Source: JANRLF01 sp033762815 (GTDB taxonomy: Bacteria > Bacteroidota > Bacteroidia > Chitinophagales > CAIOSU01). Taken from it: 64,000 nucleotides of DNA. Positions 46,814 to 53,848 of the stretch are shown here, in pieces; within the stretch, counting starts at the first letter, position 1, and each line of letters starts with the position of its first letter. Made by a program: the position numbers and the translations under genes. Location of the stretch: assembly GCA_033762815.1 (NCBI GenBank), contig JANRLF010000010.1, positions 62,001-126,000 on the forward strand. The letters run 5' to 3'. The notes under the pieces are model-generated. The model was not told the origin of the DNA and did no database searches. It saw only the letters and a list, made by a program, of their open reading frames with translations.

Positions 46814-48892
46814 TTACTTCGCCCAAAAACTCAAATAGCGGTTTTGCCTGTTCCCGCTCGCCAGTTGTATCATGGCAAATCGAATATCCCTTATCTCGTC
46901 GTCCGAAACATATTGCTTCAAATCGATGGGATAATCCTTCTCAAAAAGGTCAATGAGGTGGGAGATGATGGTGTTTTCATGCAATTGTCGCCGCTGTGCG
47001 ATGGATGGTAAATCCAAACCTTCCCGATAAAAAGCATAGCTCACCAAATTGGAGGTTCCTCTCCCTTTGATACCATTGAAAGCATTGGTTTTGATGAAAT
47101 CCAGAATGGCCTCTATAAAAGACTCAGCATACATTTCCAGTTTCCGCTCGCTCATACCCGTTATCTGCGACATTTCTGCCAACGAACAAGGCCTTTGGGT
47201 GGTCATTTGCTTCAGCGTTGGGTCGCCCACCACCTGGTGCGGTGCCAAGCCTTCCCTTTGTGCCAAAAATTGTCGTCTTTTTACCAATGCATCGTACAGT
47301 CCCTCTTCAAATACTTCGGTTTTGGTTTTGCGCTTTTCATACAAGGTTTCGGGTTCTTTCTTGATGGCGGAGAAGCTTACCAAGTCCACCTTATTGTTGC
47401 CAAAAAGCGTGCTTCTCCCGCTTTCCGTAATTAACAGTACCTGCTTTTGGTCATAGGCAATTTCTACCAAACCCATTGCTAACATCTGCTGCAAATAATC
47501 CTGCCACTCTTCTATGGAATTATCCTTGCCTGCCCCATAGGTCTTGATTTGGTGATAGCCCTTTTCCACCAATTCCTGCCTAGTACTGCCCCTTAGAATA
47601 TCCACTAACATACCTGCCGCCACACCCTCATTGGTGCGCACAATAGCCGACAGTGCCTTTTGGGCAAGAATAGTACCGTCAAAGGTACGGGGAGGTTGGG
47701 CGCATACATCGCAATTGTTGCAGTTGCGGTTCCAGTTTTCGCTGAAATAATTAAGCAATATGGTCCTTCTACAAATGCGGGTTTGCGTAAACTGCCACAT
47801 TCTGTCCAATTTGGAAAGCTGGGTCACTTTTAGCTCCTCGCTACCTGTACCTTTCGCCAACATTTCCCTGAGGGTGATATAATCGCTCATACTATAATAA
47901 AATACGGCCTCCGCCTTCAACCCGTCCCTGCCGGAGCGACCAATTTCCTGATAATAGCCTTCAATATTCTTTGGCAGGTTGTAGTGTATCACCCAGCGTA
48001 CGTTGCTCTTGTCAATACCCATTCCGAATGCAATGGTAGCACAGATAATGGGGGTTTTGTCTTTCAGAAAATCGGTCTGCACCTTATCCCTTTCCGCACT
48101 GCCCATGCCGGCATGGTAATATTCGGCTTTAATTCCTGCCTTTTGCAGGCGTTGGGCAAGTTCCTCAGTTCCTTTTCGGCTCAGGCAATAAATTATGCCC
48201 GATTGGTTGGGCCTGTTGTGGATGAAATCGACAATGCTTTTTAGCCGATTCCTTGCTGGCAGCACCTTCAAATTGAGATTAGGCCTATCGAAAGAAGAAA
48301 TAAAAACCTGCGGATTGTTTAAATGCAACTGTGCCACAATATCCTGCCTAGTAAGCTTATCGGCAGTAGCAGTCAAAGCAACGAAAGGAATGTTTGGAAA
48401 CAACTGCTTTATTTGTTTCAGATTGGTGTAATCAGGCCTGAAGTCATGGCCCCAGGAAGAAATGCAATGTGCCTCGTCAATCGCCACCATGCTCACGTGC
48501 AAGTGCTGCAAGGTGTTCAAAAATGATTGGGCACTAAGTTTTTCAGGGGATACATACAGCAATTTCAAGCTTCCGCTCAATGCCTGCCCTTCTATTTTGG
48601 CCTGCTCGGCTGCACTTAAACTACTGTTTAAGAAAGCAGCCGATATACCATTGGCTCTCAGGCTTTCCACTTGATCTTTCATCAAAGAAATCAAGGGCGA
48701 TACTACTAGGCACAACCCGGCATTCATCAATGCCGGAATTTGATAGCAAATGGACTTTCCGCCACCAGTGGGCATCAGCACCAAAGTGTCTTGGCCATTG
48801 CAAACACACTCGATAATGTCGGCTTGTAAAGGCCTGAAACTAGCGTATCCGTAATATTGTTTTAAAAGCTGGCTGGCCCTTTCGATTACCAT
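46814..48892 (-). CDS. recQ: ATP-dependent DNA helicase RecQ
   Basis: The 692-residue protein unwinds DNA 3' to 5' for recombination and repair. Helicase motifs are clear: MPTGGGKSICYQIPA (I), DEAHCISSWGHDFRP (II), ALTATAD (III), GRSGRDG (VI). A zinc-binding RQC region follows (CRRTILLNYFSENW and CNNCDVC), then an HRDC-type domain near 530-600, and a C-terminal winged-helix segment. The length is normal for a Bacteroidota RecQ. It starts 5 bases after the stop of pgk, so gap, pgk and recQ may be one transcript. Confidence 0.95.
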   Translation of the reverse strand: MVIERASQLLKQYYGYASFRPLQADIIECVCNGQDTLVLMPTGGGKSICYQIPALMNAGLCLVVSPLISLMKDQVESLRANGISAAFLNSSLSAAEQAKIEGQALSGSLKLLYVSPEKLSAQSFLNTLQHLHVSMVAIDEAHCISSWGHDFRPDYTNLKQIKQLFPNIPFVALTATADKLTRQDIVAQLHLNNPQVFISSFDRPNLNLKVLPARNRLKSIVDFIHNRPNQSGIIYCLSRKGTEELAQRLQKAGIKAEYYHAGMGSAERDKVQTDFLKDKTPIICATIAFGMGIDKSNVRWVIHYNLPKNIEGYYQEIGRSGRDGLKAEAVFYYSMSDYITLREMLAKGTGSEELKVTQLSKLDRMWQFTQTRICRRTILLNYFSENWNRNCNNCDVCAQPPRTFDGTILAQKALSAIVRTNEGVAAGMLVDILRGSTRQELVEKGYHQIKTYGAGKDNSIEEWQDYLQQMLAMGLVEIAYDQKQVLLITESGRSTLFGNNKVDLVSFSAIKKEPETLYEKRKTKTEVFEEGLYDALVKRRQFLAQREGLAPHQVVGDPTLKQMTTQRPCSLAEMSQITGMSERKLEMYAESFIEAILDFIKTNAFNGIKGRGTSNLVSYAFYREGLDLPSIAQRRQLHENTIISHLIDLFEKDYPIDLKQYVSDDEIRDIRFAMIQLASGNRQNRYLSFWAK

Positions 48893-48897
48893 ATAGC

Positions 48898-50088
48898 CTA
48901 GCCCCTAATCGCCTTGATGCCGGGCAATTCCTTCCCTTCAAAATATTCGAGCATGGCACCGCCCCCCGTTGAGACGAAACTCATGCGGTCATCCAAACCA
49001 AATTCGTTCACCGCCGCCACAGAATCGCCGCCACCAACTAATGAGAAGGCTCCTTTATCAGTTGCTTCTGCCACAGCCTTTGCTATGGCCACCGTGCCCT
49101 GTTTAAATTGCTCCATTTCGAAAACTCCCATGGGGCCGTTCCATAGAATCGTCTTTGAAGCAAGTATTGTATCGGTATACACTTTTACTGCTTTGGGGCC
49201 AATGTCCAGGCCCATCCAATCATTGGGTATTGCATTGCTATCCGCTTCTTTTGCATTGGCATTGGCATCGAATTTATCCGCAATAATGGAATCTGCGGGC
49301 AGCAACAACCGTACGCCTTTTGATTTGCACTTGGTTATTAATTCTTTGGCCAGTTCCAGTTTATCTTCTTCTACAAGAGATTTACCAATTTGTCCGCCAG
49401 TAGCTTTAATGAAAGTATAAGCCATGCCCCCACCGATAATCAAGTTGTCCAACTTATCGAGCAAATTCTCAATAATCAGTATCTTATCGGATACCTTGGC
49501 TCCACCAATAATGGCGGTAAAAGGCTGCTCGGCTGCTTTCAATACCTTATCGGCATTGGCCACTTCGGCATCCATCAGGTAACCGAACAATTTATCGCCC
49601 TCATTAAAGAAATCGGCCACAATGGTGGTGCTGGCATGCGCCCTATGGGCGGTACCAAAGGCATCGTTTACATACACATCGCCCAGCTTCGATAGCTGCT
49701 CGGCAAAGGCACGGTCTCCTTTCTCCTCTTCTGCATGGAAGCGGGTGTTTTCCAGCATCAACACTTGGCCAGGCTGCAAGGCTGCGGCCATCTGTTCTGC
49801 ATGCTTTCCTACACAATCATCGCAAAAGAACACTTCCGTGCCCAGCAATTGGCTTAAATGGTCCACTACATGCTCCAAGGAATATTTTGGCTCGGGGCCA
49901 CCTTTGGGTCGCCCTAAGTGCGACATCAGCACCACCGAACCGCCATCGGAGAGAATTTTTCTAATAGAAGGCAATGCAGCCTTAATGCGGGTATCGTCGG
50001 TTATTTGGCGCTGCTCGTCCAAGGGCACATTGAAATCAACACGCGTCAGGGCCCTTTTCCCTTTAAAGTTGTACTGGTCAATGGTCAT
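48898..50088 (-). CDS. pgk: Phosphoglycerate kinase
   Basis: The 396-residue protein transfers the phosphate of 1,3-bisphosphoglycerate to ADP in glycolysis. Key blocks: RVDFNVPLDEQ (substrate Arg/Asp/Asn), VLMSHLGRPKGG, LLDKLDNLIIGGGMAYTF and the ATP-binding FSLVGGGDSVAAV. Length is normal. It lies 14 bases downstream of gap, on the same strand, and 5 bases upstream of recQ. Confidence 0.97.
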   Translation of the reverse strand: MTIDQYNFKGKRALTRVDFNVPLDEQRQITDDTRIKAALPSIRKILSDGGSVVLMSHLGRPKGGPEPKYSLEHVVDHLSQLLGTEVFFCDDCVGKHAEQMAAALQPGQVLMLENTRFHAEEEKGDRAFAEQLSKLGDVYVNDAFGTAHRAHASTTIVADFFNEGDKLFGYLMDAEVANADKVLKAAEQPFTAIIGGAKVSDKILIIENLLDKLDNLIIGGGMAYTFIKATGGQIGKSLVEEDKLELAKELITKCKSKGVRLLLPADSIIADKFDANANAKEADSNAIPNDWMGLDIGPKAVKVYTDTILASKTILWNGPMGVFEMEQFKQGTVAIAKAVAEATDKGAFSLVGGGDSVAAVNEFGLDDRMSFVSTGGGAMLEYFEGKELPGIKAIRG

Positions 50089-50102
50089 ATGGGTAGGTGG
50101 TT

Positions 50103-51110
50103 TTAAGATATTTTTCTAAGGTATTCCACCACATCGGCAAGGCGGGTGGAGTAGCCAAACTCGTTGTCGTACCAAGCGGTGATTTTCACGAAATTACCGT
50201 CCACGGCCGTCAACTTTGAATCGAAAATGGTAGAATGGGGATTACCTATAATGTCGGAGCTTACCAGTTCCTCCTCGGTATACTCCATAATGCCTTTTAG
50301 CCTTCCTTCCGCTTCCTGTTTGAAAGCGGCATTAATAGCCTCCACCGTTACGTCTTGCTTCAAGATGGCGTTCAGTTCCGTAATGGAACCGTCAATTACC
50401 GGCACGCGCATGGCGGTAGAGTGGATTTTTCCTTTCATTTCCGGAATCACTACGCCCAGAGCGGAGCCCGCGTTGGTAGTGGTGGGAATAATGTTCATGG
50501 CCGCGGCCCGTGCCCTTCTAAAATCTTCTTTGTGCGGGGCATCGTGCAATTTTTGGTCGGCGGTATAGGCATGTACGGTAGTCACAAAACCCTTTTCGAT
50601 ACTGAAATGGTCGTTCAGCACTTTTACCATGTGCGCGAGGCAATTGGTGGTGCAGGATGCATTGGATACAATTTTATCTTCTGCGTTCAATTGTTCTTCG
50701 TTCACGCCCAACAGTACCGTTTTCACTCCCTCGCCCTTGGCAGGTGCGGATATAAGCACCTTTTTTGCCCCCGCCTCTAAGTGCAATGCCGCCTGTTCGG
50801 CCTTACGGAACAGCCCCGTACATTCCAACACCAAGTCAATGCCCAATTCTTTCCAGGGCAACGCCTGCGGCTCTTTAATGGCTAGCGTACGTATCTTTTT
50901 GCCGTCTACCACCAAGTGATCCCCTTCCACCGCAATACTTCCTTCATACTTATGGTGCGCCGTGTCGTACTTGAGTAAATGCGCCAGCATATTGATTTCC
51001 GCCAGGTCGTTGATGGCCACTACCTCTACATTGGGCCGCTGCATCAAAATGCGGAAAACCAAGCGCCCTATCCTACCAAATCCGTTAATCGCAACCGTTA
51101 TCTTATCCAT
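50103..51110 (-). CDS. gap: Type I glyceraldehyde-3-phosphate dehydrogenase
   Basis: The 335-residue protein oxidises glyceraldehyde-3-phosphate to 1,3-bisphosphoglycerate with NAD. The NAD-binding N-terminus is INGFGRIGRLVFR, the catalytic Cys is in SNASCTTNCLAH, and WYDNEFGYSTRLADVVEY is near the end. It opens the gap-pgk-recQ set. A TAAATTTG -7 element is 21 bases upstream. It is divergent from the tRNA-Glu gene. Confidence 0.97.
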   Translation of the reverse strand: MDKITVAINGFGRIGRLVFRILMQRPNVEVVAINDLAEINMLAHLLKYDTAHHKYEGSIAVEGDHLVVDGKKIRTLAIKEPQALPWKELGIDLVLECTGLFRKAEQAALHLEAGAKKVLISAPAKGEGVKTVLLGVNEEQLNAEDKIVSNASCTTNCLAHMVKVLNDHFSIEKGFVTTVHAYTADQKLHDAPHKEDFRRARAAAMNIIPTTTNAGSALGVVIPEMKGKIHSTAMRVPVIDGSITELNAILKQDVTVEAINAAFKQEAEGRLKGIMEYTEEELVSSDIIGNPHSTIFDSKLTAVDGNFVKITAWYDNEFGYSTRLADVVEYLRKIS

Positions 51111-51131
51111 AATATGGGCTTTTAGGCATTA

Positions 51132-51139
51132 CAAATTTA
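51132..51139 (-). promoter_or_regulatory. -7 element for the gap-pgk-recQ transcript
   Basis: The minus strand reads TAAATTTG, matching TAnnTTTG, 21 bases before the ATG at 51110. A TTTG lies further up (51165-51168), 25 bases away, a little long for a -33 box. Confidence 0.5.
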
Positions 51140-51209
51140 GGTTTCTGAAAGCGCATTTACCCAACAAAAAAAATTCCAAAAAGGGATTTTTTCTTTTTTA
51201 CGATTGTAT

Positions 51210-51217
51210 TATCTTTG
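51210..51217 (+). promoter_or_regulatory. -7 element for tRNA-Glu
   Basis: TATCTTTG is an exact TAnnTTTG match, ending 15 bases before the first base of the tRNA. Upstream is a T-rich tract (51187-51199) in the place of a -33 box. Confidence 0.7.
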
Positions 51218-51232
51218 CACCACTCTAACGAT

Positions 51233-51304
51233 GGCCCGTTCGTCTAGGGGTTAGGACAAGAGATTTTCATTCTTTAAACAGGGGTTCGATTCCCCTACGG
51301 GCTA
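51233..51304 (+). tRNA. tRNA-Glu (anticodon UUC)
   Basis: The 72-base gene folds as a full cloverleaf. The acceptor stem pairs GGCCCGT with ACGGGCT (one G-U at the end) and A is the discriminator; CCA is not encoded. The anticodon arm is AGAGA-TTTTCAT-TCTTT, giving UUC, and the T arm is AGGGG-TTCGATT-CCCCT. The 3' half of this gene (from the anticodon arm on) is repeated 323 bases downstream. A hairpin terminator follows. Confidence 0.95.
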
Positions 51305-51309
51305 CACAG

Positions 51310-51340
51310 CACCCTCGTCAAATGGCGGGGGTGTTTTGTT
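51310..51340 (+). terminator. Terminator after tRNA-Glu, first copy
   Basis: CACCCTCG (51310-51317) and CGGGGGTG (51326-51333) form an 8-bp stem (one G-T pair), then TTTTGTT. It ends the tRNA transcript. The GIY-YIG ATG is only 2 bases later. A second copy lies at 51672-51702. Confidence 0.75.
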
Positions 51341-51341
51341 T

Positions 51342-51584
51342 ATGGCTGTTTTTGTGTATGCGCTATATTCTCCGTCCCATGACATCGTTTATGTCGGGAT
51401 GACTCAGGATTATCAGCGTCGGCTAACGGAGCATAACGCTGGGAAATCAAAATTTACACAATCTTACCGCCCATGGACCTTGTTTCATTTGGAAGAGTTT
51501 GCCAACTTTTCCGAAGGCAGGAAGAGGGAAAAGCAACTGAAGTCCCATGCAGGGAAAACCTTCTTAAAAAGTAAGCTCGCTTGA
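51342..51584 (+). CDS. GIY-YIG nuclease-domain protein next to tRNA-Glu
   Basis: The 80-residue protein is a single GIY-YIG domain: MAVFVYALYSPSHDIVYVGM, then TQDYQRRLTEHNAG, and SEGRKREKQLKSHAGK. The first Tyr (VYAL), the second Tyr-Val-Gly (VYVGM), the Arg of QRRLTEH and the Glu of GRKREKQL are all present, so the active site looks intact. This family (URI/UPF0213-like) consists of small nucleases of unclear function. ATG 51342 follows the tRNA terminator by 2 bases, and there is no separate promoter; expression would need read-through from the tRNA. The stop (TGA) overlaps the second copy of the tRNA 3' half. A part copy lies downstream. Confidence 0.85.
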   Translation: MAVFVYALYSPSHDIVYVGMTQDYQRRLTEHNAGKSKFTQSYRPWTLFHLEEFANFSEGRKREKQLKSHAGKTFLKSKLA

Positions 51585-51666
51585 GATTTTCATTCTTTAA
51601 CAGGGGTTCTCTACCTGGCGGTAGACAGGCCTGCCTGGCGGTAGACAGGGATTCCCCTACGGGCTA
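51583..51666 (+). pseudogene. Second copy of the 3' half of tRNA-Glu, split by a 40-bp insert
   Basis: From GAGATTTTCATTCTTTAA through CAGGGGTTC (51583-51609) and from GATTCCCCTACGGGCTA (51650-51666), this repeats the tRNA from the anticodon arm to the discriminator base (51260-51304 in the first copy), with one A missing in the variable region. The T-loop TTC|GATT is cut by exactly 40 bases. There is no 5' half, so it cannot make a tRNA. Confidence 0.9.
51610..51649 (+). repeat. Two 20-bp direct repeats inserted in the tRNA T-loop copy
   Basis: TCTACCTGGCGGTAGACAGG and CCTGCCTGGCGGTAGACAGG (18 of 20 identical) lie head to tail and together form the whole 40-bp insert. Each unit has internal inverted symmetry (CCTGnnn...CAGG; the first has CTACC-TGGC-GGTAG). 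The insert is precise: removing it restores TTCGATTCCCC. Confidence 0.85.
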
Positions 51667-51671
51667 CACAG

Positions 51672-51702
51672 CACCCTCGTCAAAATGGCGGGGGTGTTTG
51701 TT
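51672..51702 (+). terminator. Terminator, second copy
   Basis: CACCCTCG (51672-51679) and CGGGGGTG (51689-51696) with a 9-base loop and TTTGTT, repeating the hairpin after the intact tRNA (51310-51340), with one extra A in the loop and one T fewer in the T run. It shows that the duplicated unit runs beyond the tRNA. Confidence 0.75.
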
Positions 51703-51703
51703 T

Positions 51704-51790
51704 ATGGCCATTTTTGTTTATGAAATATACCACCCTTTCTCTGCAAAATTGCACTTCCGCAGCACTCAAGTAAAGTGGCTTTGCCTCTAA
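51704..51790 (+). pseudogene. N-terminal remnant of a second GIY-YIG gene
   Basis: The frame starts MAIFVYEIYHPFSAKL, matching MAVFVYALYSPSHD of the intact gene at 51342, then loses the family pattern and stops at 51790. Spacing from the terminator copy (2 bases) is the same as in the first unit. The rest of the nuclease is missing. Confidence 0.75.
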
Positions 51791-51972
51791 AAGGCTTAAA
51801 TGCGGAAAAATGATTAACCGCACCCTTGCCTGCTTTCGGAAACACAAATCTTTAGTCGCCAATAACTTACAACACAAAACATCACCTTTTCAAGGATTTG
51901 ATAGCATTGCACCCCTTGAATGCGTTTATTTAATAGCCTTGGGTAGTGTGTTTTGGGATGTGATGTATGCAC
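51791..51972. other. Gene-free stretch
   Basis: No supported reading frame, RNA fold or strong repeat is visible here. It links the GIY-YIG remnant to the first of the paired 65-bp repeats. It could hold decayed nuclease sequence. Confidence 0.4.
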
Positions 51973-52040
51973 AATTTGAAAATTTGCTGATTTGAAAATT
52001 TGGAAATGGTAAAGTGCAATCCCCGCAATAAGCGGGGCAG
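51973..52040. repeat. Paired intergenic repeat, copy 1
   Basis: It contains two TTTGAAAATTTG blocks, then GGAAATGGTAAAGTGCAATC and a hairpin CCCCGC-AATAA-GCGGGG. A second copy lies at 52299-52363, so this pair brackets the 11-base array. Bases 52041-52162, between this copy and the array, hold no gene that I can see. Confidence 0.75.
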
Positions 52041-52162
52041 GTGTAAATCTGAAATCGTAAATCGTAAATCATTCTACCCTCTACGAATGAAGCCAAAAAA
52101 ACAAAAAACACACTCATTTTTACACAATGTATTGATAAACAAAGAAATAACGAGAATTGAAC

Positions 52163-52261
52163 TACCTGCGAAATACCCTTGAACACCCTTTGAAGCACCT
52201 GCGAGATACCCTTGAAGTACCTGCGAACACCCCTTGAAGTACCTGCGAAATACCTGCGAAA
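52163..52261. repeat. Exact 11-nucleotide repeat array, nine units
   Basis: The 99 bases divide with no gap into nine 11-base units of two kinds: A = TACCTGCGAAA (and one-to-two-base variants) and B = TACCCTTGAAG (and variants). The order is A B B A B A B A A. Since 11 is close to one helical turn, each unit shows the same face. A minus-strand frame crosses the array, but the composition is that of a repeat, not of a gene. There is no spacer, so it is not a CRISPR array. Confidence 0.85.
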
Positions 52262-52298
52262 CAGTTTTTTAGAGGCTAATAGCAAGATGCTTCAATGA

Positions 52299-52363
52299 AT
52301 TTGAAAATTTGGAGATTTGAAAATTTGAAAATGGTTAGACTGCAATCCCCGCAATAATCAGGA
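52299..52363. repeat. Paired intergenic repeat, copy 2
   Basis: TTTGAAAATTTGGAGATTTG, then AAAATTTGAAAATGG and TGCAATCCCCGCAATAATCA, align with copy 1 at 51973-52040; the hairpin right arm has decayed (TCAGGAC instead of GCGGGGC). Copies 1 and 2 have the same orientation and lie about 330 bases apart. Confidence 0.75.
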
Positions 52364-52368
52364 CAAGC

Positions 52369-52447
52369 GTACCTTGTACCTCGTACCTCGTACCTTTTTC
52401 TACCTTTTACCTTGTACCTCGTACCTTATTTTACCTTGTACCTTACT
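52369..52447. repeat. 7-nucleotide repeat array running into a stop codon
   Basis: The unit GTACCTT/GTACCTC repeats four times exactly at 52369-52396 and then five or so more, interrupted by T-rich slippage (TTTTC, TTTT, ATTT). It overlaps the last codon and TAA of the phosphatase gene (stop at 52443-52445 on the minus strand). Variation in unit number here would alter only the downstream region, not the protein, unless it moved the stop. Confidence 0.8.
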
Positions 52448-53336
52448 GAAAAGCTTCTTCTACGGCTTTGCCGGTCCAGCAGGCGTGGGGCTTCAGGTCC
52501 AAGATTTTTGCGATGGTAAGGGCCGTATCGTAAGTTACGATAGCCGATTTCAGTTCGTAGTCCTTTTTCACGGTGGGGCCGGTCAATATCCAGGGGATAT
52601 TGCGCTCTTGAGGGGTATCGCCGCCGTGGCCGTGGTCAATGCCCCCGTGGTCGGAAGTAAGGAGGATATAGGTGTTTTCATACAGCCCTTTTTTCTTCAA
52701 TTTTTTCACCAGTTTGCCCACCATTTTATCCATCAACTCCACCGCTGCAATATACTCGGGCGAGCCATGGCCATACTCATGCCCCGCATGGTCGCACTGG
52801 TCGAAATGGGTAAAAAGCAAAGCCGGTTTGTGGATGGCAAAATACCGCCTTGCCACTTTCATTGTCCGCTTGGGACTAAGGAAGGTAGCCCTTTCCCTAT
52901 TGAAATCCTTTCTTTGGAGTAGGGCGCGCATGCTCCACCACTGGTGCACAATGTCCACCTTATCTTTTGGCCTCTGCCTTTTCATTTCGGAAAATATGGA
53001 AGGGAAAAACTTAGGGCTGCCCGCACAGGTGGGGCTATCAATATAGGTTTGGCGGTCCCATCCATTGGCGTGTATGGTGGTAAGGTCGGGCGGTGCGCCC
53101 ATTGTCATAGAGGCCCAGTTGGGGCTGCTGGAGGAAGGCATCACCGTTTTTGCGGCATAGGTCCAAGCTCCCTGTTTACGCAAAGAATCAATGTTTGGGG
53201 TGTTGGCCTTCTCCAAATCATATACGTTCAGCCCATCCACCCCAATGACCAGCACCCGCTTATTAAGCCGTTTCTGTGCATGGGCATAAGAGGACAAGAA
53301 CAGGCACCAACAGATAAATACAACAACTTTTTTCAT
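52443..53336 (-). CDS. Exported alkaline-phosphatase-superfamily hydrolase
   Basis: The 297-residue protein has a signal peptide (cleaved near AHAQ). The metal site is clear: VIGVDGLNVYD (first Asp), SSSSPNWASMTMG (nucleophile Ser/Thr region), THFDQCDHAGHEYGHGS (Asp, His, His) and LLTSDHGGIDHGHGG (Asp, His, His). It belongs with type I phosphodiesterase/nucleotide pyrophosphatase proteins and hydrolyses a phosphate ester or diester in the periplasm; the substrate is unknown. ATG 53336 is chosen to place the signal peptide at the N-terminus. Its stop codon lies in the 7-base array. Confidence 0.88.
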   Translation of the reverse strand: MKKVVVFICWCLFLSSYAHAQKRLNKRVLVIGVDGLNVYDLEKANTPNIDSLRKQGAWTYAAKTVMPSSSSPNWASMTMGAPPDLTTIHANGWDRQTYIDSPTCAGSPKFFPSIFSEMKRQRPKDKVDIVHQWWSMRALLQRKDFNRERATFLSPKRTMKVARRYFAIHKPALLFTHFDQCDHAGHEYGHGSPEYIAAVELMDKMVGKLVKKLKKKGLYENTYILLTSDHGGIDHGHGGDTPQERNIPWILTGPTVKKDYELKSAIVTYDTALTIAKILDLKPHACWTGKAVEEAFQ

Positions 53337-53373
53337 ATGATGAAAGTAAACATTTCCCTTTATGAATGAAAGC

Positions 53374-53403
53374 AAAAAAAAAGCGACACCATTGGGCATC
53401 GCT
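53374..53403 (-). terminator. Terminator after trmD-rplS
   Basis: On the minus strand AGCGATGCC, a CAAT loop and GGTGTCGCT form a nine-base stem with two G-U pairs, followed by nine T. It lies 25 bases after the rplS stop and before the phosphatase gene on the same strand, so it separates the two transcripts. Confidence 0.85.
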
Positions 53404-53427
53404 CTTGATTTTATGTTAAGCTATAGA

Positions 53428-53775
53428 CTAGCTCCTCTTCTCAGTGATACGGGCTTTCTTACCGCGCAAGTCGCGAAGGTAGAACAACTTGGCACGACGT
53501 ACGCGGCCGGTTTTGTTCACTTCAATGCTTTCGATATTGGGGGAATAAAAAGGAAAAACCCTTTCCACCCCAACGCCATTAGACATTTTGCGCACCGTGA
53601 AGGTAGCCGTAGTGCCTTGGCCACGCATTTGGATGACATCGCCCTTAAAAGGCTGTATCCTTTCCTTTTCACCTTCAATGATTTTGTAGTTAACGGTCAC
53701 GTTATCGCCTGCTTTGAATGCAGGAAGTTCCTTCTGTTGTACAAGCTCTTTGGTAAGGGTTTCAAGGAAATTCAT
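53428..53775 (-). CDS. rplS: Ribosomal protein L19
   Basis: The 115-residue protein is bL19 of the large ribosomal subunit, at the subunit interface. Blocks such as PAFKAGDNVTVNYKIIEGEK, RIQPFKGDVIQMRGQG, GVGVERVFPFYSPNIESIEV and RAKLFYLRDLRGKKARI are normal. It follows trmD, as in many bacteria, but 73 bases after it and with its own promoter. Confidence 0.97.
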   Translation of the reverse strand: MNFLETLTKELVQQKELPAFKAGDNVTVNYKIIEGEKERIQPFKGDVIQMRGQGTTATFTVRKMSNGVGVERVFPFYSPNIESIEVNKTGRVRRAKLFYLRDLRGKKARITEKRS

Positions 53776-53810
53776 GGCGCAATATTTATGCTGTTTTTCT
53801 AAAGTGCTTG

Positions 53811-53843
53811 CAAAGATAAGGCTTTTCCAATAATAAAAGCAAA
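53811..53843 (-). promoter_or_regulatory. Promoter of rplS
   Basis: On the minus strand TTTG (53840-53843) lies 21 bases before TATCTTTG (53811-53818). Both boxes match the Bacteroidota consensus. The ATG follows 35 bases after the -7 box. Confidence 0.75.
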
Positions 53844-53848
53844 GAAAT

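Noticed and set aside
51583..51666. A second functional tRNA-Glu
   Set aside because: The 5' half is missing and the T-loop is split by 40 bases.
52163..52261. CRISPR-like array
   Set aside because: Units are 11 bases with no spacers, no leader and no cas genes nearby.
51926..52285. Minus-strand reading frame with RYFAGTSR/RYFKGISQ repeats
   Set aside because: The repeats come from the 11-base array read in frame; the rest of the frame runs through an intergenic repeat and low-complexity DNA, with no protein-like pattern.
52374..52922. Plus-strand frame across the 7-base array
   Set aside because: It is antisense to the phosphatase gene, whose metal motifs are clear; the start is in repeat DNA.
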